Source of the DNA: Candidatus Paracaedibacteraceae bacterium
Lineage (GTDB): Bacteria; Pseudomonadota; Alphaproteobacteria; Paracaedibacterales; Paracaedibacteraceae
Assembly: GCA_019459505.1 (NCBI GenBank)
Contig: JAIBEV010000167.1
Span: 1-33,158 of the forward strand
Length of the DNA: 33,158 nucleotides
Direction of reading: 5' to 3'
The notes below the pieces were generated by a model. It saw only the letters and a list, made by a program, of their open reading frames with translations, ran no database searches and had not been told where the DNA came from. The translations under genes and the position numbers were made by a program. Below are positions 7,530-16,500 of the stretch, in pieces (position 1 is the first letter of the stretch; each line of letters opens with the position of its first letter).

Positions 7530-7580
7530 TTGTCTGAAAAAAGGTTATTCAACAAATTAGAATAATCTTTTTTCAGACAA
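7530..7580. terminator. Bidirectional terminator between convergent genes
   Basis: The 21-base arm 7530-7550 pairs with 7560-7580 with one G-T wobble, around a 9-base loop. The inner stem is bracketed by an A-run on the left and a T-run on the right. It therefore reads as a terminator for both the plus-strand cluster and the minus-strand gene that ends at 7584. Confidence 0.75.
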
Positions 7581-7583
7581 ATT

Positions 7584-10500
7584 CTAACGGGATTTTTCAA
7601 GCAATACAGAAAAGATCTTATTTTGTATCCTGGTTACGTGAGGAGAATCCACTGAAAAATAACATTGAGCAATTTCTAGTGCTTGTCGCATATATTCAAT
7701 TTCTTGTTGTTTAAACTTTTGAGCCTCTTGCACATCCCCCCTTTTCATTGCTAACGTAAATTTTTTTAAAGATAATTCTGCTAAATTTTCTAATGAAATA
7801 TAACTCTCGGGATGCTCGCTTTTTAGGAATATCTTCAAAGATCTATTGAGTAACTCTTCAGCGTCTTCCAAGTTCCCATCTTCAACACAAACTTTTCCAA
7901 AATCCCTCAGAATTTGCGCAGTAGCAATATGATTGTTCCCGAAATGAGTTTCGTATAAGTCAAGAGCTTGTTGAAGAAGCAGTTTGGATTTTTTATAGTT
8001 GCCAAGATCTTTATATAAATTCCCTAAGTATGCATTTATTCTGGCAATTGACAAATGTTTATCAGAGAAAAGACTCTTATAAATGATAAGAGCTTGATTG
8101 AGCAGCTCTTCAGCTTCCTCGTATTTTTGTAAGTGCCTATAAACATCCCCTAGAAACGTGGATGCCATTGCAACGCCGGTATGCTTTTCTGGATATCGTT
8201 CCTTAAAAATTGTATAACCTTGGGTAAGAAAGACTTTTGCTTTTTCATAATCTCCCATGTCTCTATAAACAACACCTAGGTGTACCATAATTCTAGGGAT
8301 ATCCTCATCTTTACTATCTGAAAAATATTTTCTACAAGTAAGAAGTGATTCTTCCAGAAGTATTCTGGCTTCTTCATAAGCACCACATTCTCTATAAACT
8401 TCTCCTAAAAAAGATGCAGCCATAATTGAATCTTTATTTGGTTTTGGTAAATGATTCGCATAGAGAGAAAGGCTTTTTTTAAGGAATGCCTTAGATTTTC
8501 CATAATCTCCTAGGATTTTGTAAGAAATCCCCATATAAGCTAATACTCTTGCTATTTTTCCGTAGTTTTTTTCATGGGCATTACTAGTTAATTTGGCATA
8601 GCTTTCTTCTAAAAATGTTTTTGCTTTTATATAGTCTCCAAAAAATAAATAAGAACGACCAATTTCACTTTCTATTAATCCACTCATGTATGAATTTATT
8701 AAGTTACTATGGCTTAAAAAAGAATTACCATGCAATATAGAGAGTTTGATCAATGCAGCATCCGCTTTTCTTAATGCACTTGCAATATTTTCTTCAACTA
8801 CATGCGTAATATCTTTTATAAGATGTCTGTCTTTTTCTCTATTAAAATTCTTGGTAAGATACGTCAGAATGATGGATTGTATGCTTCGATGGAGTGAAAA
8901 AAATGAGCTGTCAGAAGAGTTGGAAGGTAGGGAACCCATAATGAGAGAGTACTTTTTCAAATTATATATGAAGCTATCTACTAACATATCTCCCTTGTAA
9001 CTTACTAAAAACTCTCTTGGAATATTTTGAGAATCTAAAAGGCTCACTAACAATAAAAGATCTTTAAATTCCTTATTTATATTAATAATGTTTCGAATTG
9101 AGAGAGTAATAATACGATAGCGTGTTTTGGTGTACTCACTTGCCTCCTTTAAAAGGTTTCCTTGAATCAGTTCAAAATCTTTATTGTAGTCTTGCAAGTG
9201 TTTAAGGTAAGTCTCGTAAGGAGCATTTGTCGCTTTTATATAGTATGCTGCTGCAGAAACATCTAAGGGAAAAGATGGGATCTTACTCAAAAATTGTCGC
9301 GCTTGTCCTTTTTCGTTTTCAGTAAGCTGGCCTGCTTCTTTACCATTTATAATTTTAATAAAAAGTTTTAATTTTTCATCGGGTTCTAATGACTCAATAC
9401 TCAAGGTGCAATTAACATAAGTATTGTTGTGGCTATTCCTTGTTGTTACAAGCACCTTTCCACTTCCCCAAATTTTTTGATCTTGAGGAAAATATTTTTG
9501 AATATCTTCAAACTGCTCAACATTATCATAAATTAGAATCCAATGAGGATAAGCTCTAAAATGGTCCCGCACAAACCGAACCAATTTCTGTTCTCTTTCT
9601 TCAAGGACCTTCGTCTCTTGGATCTCTCTTATCTCTTTCTTTTCTTCTTCTGTTCTCGCCAATGTGTGCGCAAGATTTTCAAATGAAGCAATCAAGCTAT
9701 TCTTTGTTTCTGCATTAATTTCCCAAACAATAGGAGTGGGTTGCTGGCGAGCATACTGCCGGGCCAATGTTGTTTTTCCAGCCCCTCCTATCCCTACTAA
9801 AGCGAGAGTGCGAATACCTTCAGGTTGAGCGTTAAAACAATTCGTCATTTTCTGGAGTAATCCAGGTCTTTGCAGCAGAGCTGTGTGAGAAGGCAGCGCA
9901 AGATCACTGCGCATAAGGGCGTCTCCTTCCTTTCCTATGGTTAAAGGCGTAGGGAAATTATTAAAACTTTGCTGCCTTACTATTAAAAAGAGTGATAACA
10001 GCAATCCTGCTCCTAGAAAGGTGCATAAAACAGCAGATTGATTTATATTTTTTAACCCAAAAGCAACAGGATTCTGAGGCTTTTCTTTATAAGATAAGCG
10101 GGTAACAGAAGGAGAATTTTGAAAGGATTCTTGAGAATGATATGAAGCTGCATTCTTAAATTCTGAGATGACGCTCTCAAAATTAGGACATGGGAGAAGA
10201 GTTTTAAGGATCTCAAAAACCAAGTCATAATAGCTTTGGTTTTCCTCTTTCTCCGCAATCTCTTGATTTTTATCTGCTTCCACGCACAAAAAGATTTGAT
10301 GTTCACATACATGGATCCTCTCTGGAAAAGAGGATTGTTTATTACCTTGAGAATTTAATTCAGCTTGAGCCTGCTTAAAAAGCGAATGAGAAATACCATA
10401 AAACATGACGACATCATTCTGATGCGGCTTTTTTTCCATCTTCAACTGATTCAGAGATGCAAGGTGTTCTCGTATCTCAAAAGAGGTTTGAAAGCCGACA

Positions 10501-10931
10501 AGTTTTAAGTGTTTGTCAAGACGTCTCATAAAAACAGCATGAGAATGATTTCCTTGGCCACATACCAATGTGCAAGCGATGTCATTGTCTTCTTTTAAAG
10601 AAGCAATAGAACGCAAAGTTTTTTCAAAGGCTTTATCTCGCAGTAAAAGGATGTAGTATTTTTTGAGATAGGAGAATTGGCCTGATTGCTCAATAAAATC
10701 AATAATACTTTCTCTGGAGTTACACTCCAGCTTAATCATAATATTGCGGGTATAATTTTCAACAGTCTTAGGAGAAAGGGAAAAGAATGCTCCTATTTTC
10801 TTGGCAGATCGGCCCCTGATGAGAAAAGCAATAATATCAATTTCTCGACGTGTAAATTTTATGCCAGCTATGGTGGTAAGATGTTTTGTATATACATCTT
10901 CCAGAAAATCATCTTTAAAAGGAAGGCTCAC
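7584..10931 (-). CDS. LuxR-HTH / membrane / NB-ARC-like ATPase / TPR protein
   Basis: The product has 1115 residues. Residues 22-80 are a LuxR/GerE helix-turn-helix (IKFTRREIDIIAFLIRGRSA, then SLSPKTVENYTRNIMIKL). Residues 95-295 are unrecognised. A hydrophobic helix at 300-318 (VLCTFLGAGLLLSLFLIV) should span the membrane. A STAND-type ATPase follows: Walker A GIGGAGKTT at 380-388, Walker B WILIYDN at 464-470, and KVLVTTRN at 492-499. Residues about 770-1060 hold kinesin-light-chain-like TPRs (GDYEKAK..., KYEEAEELL...). The start is GTG 10929-10931, with AAGGAG eight bases upstream. In MalT-type regulators the HTH is C-terminal; here it is N-terminal and tethered by a membrane helix, suggesting a one-component sensor with DNA-binding end inside and ATPase/TPR on the other side, or a retained cytoplasmic loop. 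The ligand is unknown. Confidence 0.85.
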   Translation of the reverse strand: MSLPFKDDFLEDVYTKHLTTIAGIKFTRREIDIIAFLIRGRSAKKIGAFFSLSPKTVENYTRNIMIKLECNSRESIIDFIEQSGQFSYLKKYYILLLRDKAFEKTLRSIASLKEDNDIACTLVCGQGNHSHAVFMRRLDKHLKLVGFQTSFEIREHLASLNQLKMEKKPHQNDVVMFYGISHSLFKQAQAELNSQGNKQSSFPERIHVCEHQIFLCVEADKNQEIAEKEENQSYYDLVFEILKTLLPCPNFESVISEFKNAASYHSQESFQNSPSVTRLSYKEKPQNPVAFGLKNINQSAVLCTFLGAGLLLSLFLIVRQQSFNNFPTPLTIGKEGDALMRSDLALPSHTALLQRPGLLQKMTNCFNAQPEGIRTLALVGIGGAGKTTLARQYARQQPTPIVWEINAETKNSLIASFENLAHTLARTEEEKKEIREIQETKVLEEREQKLVRFVRDHFRAYPHWILIYDNVEQFEDIQKYFPQDQKIWGSGKVLVTTRNSHNNTYVNCTLSIESLEPDEKLKLFIKIINGKEAGQLTENEKGQARQFLSKIPSFPLDVSAAAYYIKATNAPYETYLKHLQDYNKDFELIQGNLLKEASEYTKTRYRIITLSIRNIININKEFKDLLLLVSLLDSQNIPREFLVSYKGDMLVDSFIYNLKKYSLIMGSLPSNSSDSSFFSLHRSIQSIILTYLTKNFNREKDRHLIKDITHVVEENIASALRKADAALIKLSILHGNSFLSHSNLINSYMSGLIESEIGRSYLFFGDYIKAKTFLEESYAKLTSNAHEKNYGKIARVLAYMGISYKILGDYGKSKAFLKKSLSLYANHLPKPNKDSIMAASFLGEVYRECGAYEEARILLEESLLTCRKYFSDSKDEDIPRIMVHLGVVYRDMGDYEKAKVFLTQGYTIFKERYPEKHTGVAMASTFLGDVYRHLQKYEEAEELLNQALIIYKSLFSDKHLSIARINAYLGNLYKDLGNYKKSKLLLQQALDLYETHFGNNHIATAQILRDFGKVCVEDGNLEDAEELLNRSLKIFLKSEHPESYISLENLAELSLKKFTLAMKRGDVQEAQKFKQQEIEYMRQALEIAQCYFSVDSPHVTRIQNKIFSVLLEKSR

Positions 10932-11170
10932 CCCATATACTCCTTTTTTTGATTGAATTCACAAGTATGAGTCAAAAGAGCTTACATGAAAATTCTCTCT
11001 ACTACATTCTTAAGTAAAATTCAAGGTACGCTCCCTCTTCACAACTTTAAAGAGGCTAGAGTATTTTTTACTCTAGTGTAATACCAGGGTAGAATTCCTG
11101 GGTTGTTTTCTGATGGTCTCTAATTAATTTACGGATGAGGATCTAAAAAATTTATAAATAGGATTTTGTT
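10932..11170. promoter_or_regulatory. Divergent intergenic region with stem-loop
   Basis: This is the shared upstream region of the LuxR-ATPase-TPR gene and the exported LRR-like gene. It contains an inverted repeat ctagagta (11056-11063) / tactctag (11069-11076) around five T residues, and a weaker ccagg/cctgg pair just after it. It also contains a lone IS-end-like sequence at 11105-11123. No convincing -35/-10 pair was assigned. Confidence 0.3.
11105..11123. repeat. Solo copy of the MITE-type terminal repeat
   Basis: gttttctgatggtctc (11105-11120) matches the right end of the 531-707 MITE (gttttgggatggtctc) at 14 of 16 positions, and TAA follows as it does at the MITE. No partner end is seen within the gap, so it may be a decayed solo end of the same IS5-like family. 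Confidence 0.3.
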
Positions 11171-13387
11171 GTGTTAGTTCGATTTTTATTGATTTTAAGT
11201 GTTTTATCTTACGCTGTTTTTGCAGGGGATGTAAATTGTAAATTATTTCTAGATGATGAGCAATATGATAAGCAATGCATCTGGAATCCTCAATGTTCGC
11301 GATATGAATTGAATAAGAAACAATGGTGCGAAATTCAAGAAATTGCACCTGAAGCTATAAAAGATGGCTCTCAATTAGCGATAAAGTTCACTATCCCGGG
11401 CTACTCTCCTACCACCTTAACAGCGACAGTCAGGGAGCAATGTGTTGAAACTGATTTCAAGAGCACATATACACCAGATCAGTCGATGGAAGATTTTCTC
11501 GCTTCTTTAAAAGGTAAATGTTTTGCAACGCGGGAATATATGTGGAATCAAGCTCAAGATGGAATAAAGCAAAAGACCCTACGCCAAACTTCTCAAATTC
11601 CTAGAATTGAGTTTAGTAAACCTCACCAGCTTTTGTATTTTTATGGTTGGAGCTCGACCATTGATAAAGTCCTTCATAAGACGGATATTTTCATTAAATA
11701 TGGTTTTTTACCCCCTGATGATCCAGCTTTAGCCAACCAAGAAATTGACAAGCTTCTGAAGAGGAAGCTGGTCTACACATTTCATCATGATCTTTTGAAC
11801 AAGGAACCAATGAAAGACCCATCGGGTGAAGACATTTTAGAAATGGACCCATGTGGCTTATTACGGTCCATTTACAAGGTTGAATATGCGATTAAAACAC
11901 CAAAATTCATTGAATGGAAAAACTTTAAGAGTGATTTTCAATCTGTTAATAATGATCTTCAATCTCTAGAACCCTATTCAGGGTTTGTAACCGAGGAAGG
12001 ATTAACAACGGGCATTGCAATTGCAACCGACCGTTCAGAAAACCTTAGTGGATATATTACGAGAGATACCTCATTTTCACTGTTCCCTAAATCTACTGAA
12101 ATAGTTTATTACAGTTGTCAGGATACATTTCATCTTTGTGTTTCTACGAGAGGGAGGTATCAATTTAGAGAAAACATTGATGAAAAAGATTTTAAAACAA
12201 TTTTTTTAACTGTTGCTTGTCCTACACCAATTCAATTGGCTTTACCTCCACACGCAACTTTTGATGAGCATTTCCAATCAGGAAGTTACTATCTTTTGGA
12301 GTGCCCTAAATCAAGTGAAACTGCGACGTCTCAAGGTTGTCGTTGGTTGAACTCTACTGAGCCTTTTAAGATCACCATTACTTCGCCTGAAAAGAAAAAA
12401 GAGCCATTTGCTGTGGTTGATTTAACTGAAGCACTCAGTGACCTAAAAAAAACTGTTCAAGACGTATTTAGTATTTTAAAACAAACTTTTATGTACCAGT
12501 CGTTGCTACAACCGTGGTCCCGCCTACTAGAAATTAACCTTCTTGGGAAATCAGCTGATCAACAGCAGCTGATTATACAAAAGTATCTAAATTTTGTGGG
12601 AATTCTTTATGCAAACGGATGGAAAGACAAAAAAAATTCGGCTCTTCAGATAAAGAAATTAAATCAATTGCCCTTGACACAATTGGATATTAATCATACT
12701 AATTTTGATGTGGTTAATTTATTACTTTATTTGCAATCCAATGAGAACTATAAAAATCCTGATCAGCAAATTGAAACTATGATTTTCAACTTGTCCCAGT
12801 TGGATTCGAGCAAATTTCCGGACTATCCAAATCAAGTTGTTAATTTGATCCAACAATTCAAAGCAAAAAAAGTAACTCTTAAGATGGATATTCTAGAATT
12901 AGTTAATCAAAAATCTACGCAACCTTTAATCAATTTTATCCTCAGTCAACAAACGACTACTTTCAATTTAAATTTCAATACAGTTGCTTTTGTGGCCCAC
13001 AATTCTAGGGATTCCATTCGCCCTTATACAGATGGTGAGATGTCAATCCTTATGCGTCTAATAAGAGGAGTAGAAAAAGTTACTTTAGATGCTCCTTTGG
13101 CTAGCCTATCTCAAGCAAGTTTTATTACCCTTTTAAAACATAATAGAGAGACTTTAAGGGAATTATGTTTAACCAAAAAAGCAGTTATTTCACCTGTAAT
13201 GGCACAAGAACTCATCAGTATTATTCCTCATTTAAGTAATCATAAAGAGCTGAAATTATATCTTGGCCATCTTTATCAAGAAAATAGCACTGCTTTGAAA
13301 CCTATTATTCCTGTGCTTCAAAAATTAAAAAATCTTAAAGCTCTCGATATTGTATCGTCCTTATTCCGGATGTTTTTTAAAAGATAA
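11171..13387 (+). CDS. Exported LRR-like protein, interrupted by a stop
   Basis: The product is 738 residues from a GTG start (AGG eight bases upstream). MLVRFLLILSVLSYAVFAG is a signal peptide with likely cleavage after A18. Residues 20-420 are unrecognised, with scattered cysteines (C23, C36, C42 and others) suggesting disulphides outside the cytoplasm. From about 500 onward, repeats such as LKMDILELVN, VEKVTLDAPLASLSQASF and ALDIVSS resemble degenerate leucine-rich repeats. The frame hits TAA at 13385-13387, but the same frame continues for 58 more sense codons with LRR-like content, so the protein is probably shortened by a nonsense change or local rearrangement. It sits just upstream of the 2909-residue exoprotein and is probably co-transcribed with it. 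Function unknown. Confidence 0.7.
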   Translation: MLVRFLLILSVLSYAVFAGDVNCKLFLDDEQYDKQCIWNPQCSRYELNKKQWCEIQEIAPEAIKDGSQLAIKFTIPGYSPTTLTATVREQCVETDFKSTYTPDQSMEDFLASLKGKCFATREYMWNQAQDGIKQKTLRQTSQIPRIEFSKPHQLLYFYGWSSTIDKVLHKTDIFIKYGFLPPDDPALANQEIDKLLKRKLVYTFHHDLLNKEPMKDPSGEDILEMDPCGLLRSIYKVEYAIKTPKFIEWKNFKSDFQSVNNDLQSLEPYSGFVTEEGLTTGIAIATDRSENLSGYITRDTSFSLFPKSTEIVYYSCQDTFHLCVSTRGRYQFRENIDEKDFKTIFLTVACPTPIQLALPPHATFDEHFQSGSYYLLECPKSSETATSQGCRWLNSTEPFKITITSPEKKKEPFAVVDLTEALSDLKKTVQDVFSILKQTFMYQSLLQPWSRLLEINLLGKSADQQQLIIQKYLNFVGILYANGWKDKKNSALQIKKLNQLPLTQLDINHTNFDVVNLLLYLQSNENYKNPDQQIETMIFNLSQLDSSKFPDYPNQVVNLIQQFKAKKVTLKMDILELVNQKSTQPLINFILSQQTTTFNLNFNTVAFVAHNSRDSIRPYTDGEMSILMRLIRGVEKVTLDAPLASLSQASFITLLKHNRETLRELCLTKKAVISPVMAQELISIIPHLSNHKELKLYLGHLYQENSTALKPIIPVLQKLKNLKALDIVSSLFRMFFKR

Positions 13388-13564
13388 TTTTACTATATAG
13401 ACAACTATATTCTTAATGAATTGAAGAAATTAACATCCTCAATTCAAGTGGTGGCTTTACGTTTTTATTGTCCTGTCATTGGTGAATCTTCTATTGATTT
13501 AAAAGATCAGAAAAAGATTGAACAGTATAAGAAACGGCTTAAATCCTATAACCCATTTCATTAA
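13388..13564 (+). pseudogene. In-frame 3' continuation of the LRR-like gene
   Basis: Directly after the TAA at 13385-13387 the same frame stays open for 58 codons to TAA 13562-13564. It reads NYILNELKKL, IQVVALRFYCPVIGES and ends KKRLKSYNPFH. The leucine pattern continues the repeats upstream, and the stretch has no start codon or ribosome site of its own. It is best read as the former C-terminus, expressed only by readthrough, or as the ancestral end before a stop arose. Confidence 0.6.
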
Positions 13565-13586
13565 CCCTAATCTTCTCTGGTAAATC

Positions 13587-16500
13587 ATGAAAAATTTTGT
13601 ATATATTATTGCTTACCTTATTGCTTCAATTTTTTCTGTCGAAGCGGGGCAGGCCGCCTCCTATGGTGTCGAGGTAGCGCAAGATAAACAAGATGGATTG
13701 ATCCTTAATCTTTCATCAATACTGGCAGACCATTCACACATTGTGTCCAAAATTGCTTCAATTTTTTCTGCCGATGCGGGGCATGTTGCCCCCTGTTATG
13801 TCGAGGTAAAGCAAGATAACCAAAATGGATTGATCCTTGATCTTTCATCAATACCGGCAGACCATTCACACATTGTGTTCACAGCACAAGGTTCAGAAAT
13901 TGGCAGTTGCGTTTTTGGGTCAACAAAAATTGGCCAAGTTGCCGCCATTACTATATCTACCAATAAGTCCGTGAAATTTGTGAATTCTTTAAATCGTGGT
14001 CAGTTGGCCTCGTCTAGTCAAGATGATGGTAGATTAGGTATATTACTTGTAGAATCAGCTGGCTCCATTATCTTCAGGGATCTAATTAAACTCAAAGGCG
14101 TCATGGTGCTTGATGTTAAGGGGGACTGTGTTCTTGAATCAGGTATCACCTTTAGTAATCCATCTAATGGTGTGATTCTTACCCGCGGACGTTTTGTTTT
14201 CGGTGGTGATTCCACAATTCACGAGCTTTTAGCGGTTGGTTGTTCAAAATTAGAAACAATATTAGGGGCAAATCTTTCGATTGGCTTAGGGAGCATGCAA
14301 TGTACTAATACAATTATTAATCGCGGTACCATGACTGTAGACCAGAAGACTGAAATTGAAACACCCCATTTAAATAATATTGGAGCTATTCGAAGTAATT
14401 CTTTAATTTTGCGTGTTAAGAAAACTTCTAATTCTGGAAAGTTTGAGGCTCATAATCTTTATTTTACTGAATCAAACTGCAACCTTTTTCATAAAAAGAA
14501 TGCTCAATCCATTTTCAAAGTGACAGGTGAGTGTCAGGGAAACAACTTTAATGAATTTCGCCTCCATGGCAAAAGCGAATGGTTGGGAATCACACAGATC
14601 AATGCGCAACAAACGACTCTGGAAAATGAGATTAAGGTTTTTGCATTCGTCCTCAGTTGTCGCAGTGATATATCCCTGCAACCGACGACAAAATTTTCCG
14701 TCCAACATCATCTTAGTCTGTATAGTCAGGGAAATCAGGTTCTAAAAAACGGTGAAGTCTATGTAGGGTTTGACCAAACTCCATCCAAAAGGGGGGCAAC
14801 GCTCTCTAGGAAACAAGCATCTTTATTATCTAAATTAACACCAGGGGCGTATTTTTCAGCTAAGGGAAGCATTTTTCAAGCCGCAAAAATCAAGTCAGCA
14901 AACACGCCTTTATCCTTCCATGCAGGACAAACATTTACAGATGCATCTGGGTTTACGGAATCCGGAATCTTTCCGAACAATGTCATTGTTATCAATGCAA
15001 CAAAGGCAAAAATAAGTGGAAACATGAAACTCCATCAAGCCGCCGTTATTAAAGCTGTAACGTGTATGTTAGATGGTTTCCAAGAGGGACAAGGGACATG
15101 CCGGTTCGATATTTCAGATGAATTTAAGCAATTAGAGCAAAATATGATTGCTTTAAGAGAGATATCTGTTAGGGCAAAAAATGCTACTCTGGCAGGACAT
15201 ACACGCTTAAGCCAAGGAGGGAAAATAGAAGCAACAGAAAAGCTATCTTATGACCCAACAGCACGCATTTCTTCTCAGACTCTAGAATCTTCAGCAAAAG
15301 ATATTATCAATAAGCCTGGGGCCGAGTTTCATATCACAGATACCCATCTTCAAAAGGCTTCTGATACTCTTGCTGCTGAAACGGGAGTTCATTTTAAAGG
15401 TGGTGTCATCGCACTCGTATCTTCTGGCGACCTGTATAATTCTGCAGAATATCGAACAAAAACAACATCTATTAATGCCAAGAAACGATTAATGGAGGGG
15501 GAGGCCTTAGATATTGAAGGTGAGCAGCTTTTTAGAGAGGCAGACTCTATCGACAGCAAACCAGGAGGAAGAGTCAAGCTTGAAAAAACAAATTTTTTAA
15601 AAACACGAACTGACCAAGTTGTTGGGGGATGCGATGCTCAAAACAATTATTGTGAATCGACCGAAGGCAAAATCACTGTTTCTAAAAATATACAAAGTAT
15701 TGGTGGTAACACAACATTAATAGCAGAACGCGGAGTCACAGTTCAAAAAGGAACAACTGTTCAATCTAAGAAATCTGATAAAGACGCCTCAGGTGGGGTA
15801 ACTAGTGTCCTGATTGGTCATTTTGTAGATGATGATACTGCTCCTGGTAAGAGAAAGTTTATTGAATCTCGAGGATGGTTGTGGTGCGATGGATCGATGC
15901 GGGCACCCCATCATCACATTAATGCATGGGGAGTGTCAGGGTACAAAGGTTCAATAGAATCAAAGGATTCCTTTTTTAGTGACACAACCTTTTTTATTCC
16001 TTTACTGAGTAATATTACAGGGACAAATGGGGGCATTAACTCGAGCCTGCTAACTTTACCAATTTTTTCCAATATTTCATTTGAAAAGCTTGAAATAAAT
16101 ACATCTGCTTACCTTTCTGTGTTATCGCGTTTGGCTGCCTCAAATCAACTGCTTATAAATTCTCTATTATATGGGGATGTATTTAGTCTTACTCAGTCAA
16201 ATAACTTTACGAGCAATGCATTGGTTAAATTTAGTATATTGGGTAGTTCAGGATACACTCTTGCGTTACCAAGTCTATCCAGAAAAAATATGGTTTCCAA
16301 TCTTTTACAATGGGGGCAAAGTTTAGCTCTGGCAGTAGGATCTAGCATACCAGGCCCAGTGGGCCCTGCTGTTAAAGCTATTCAGATCGGCTTGGGGGTT
16401 ATAAGATCTGCCAGTAAGTTGGAAGTTTTTTTGGGCATTAAGCGGCAAGATCTGTTTAATCCTTTTAAAATCGTTGCGAAATTCAAAAGAGATTTTAAAG

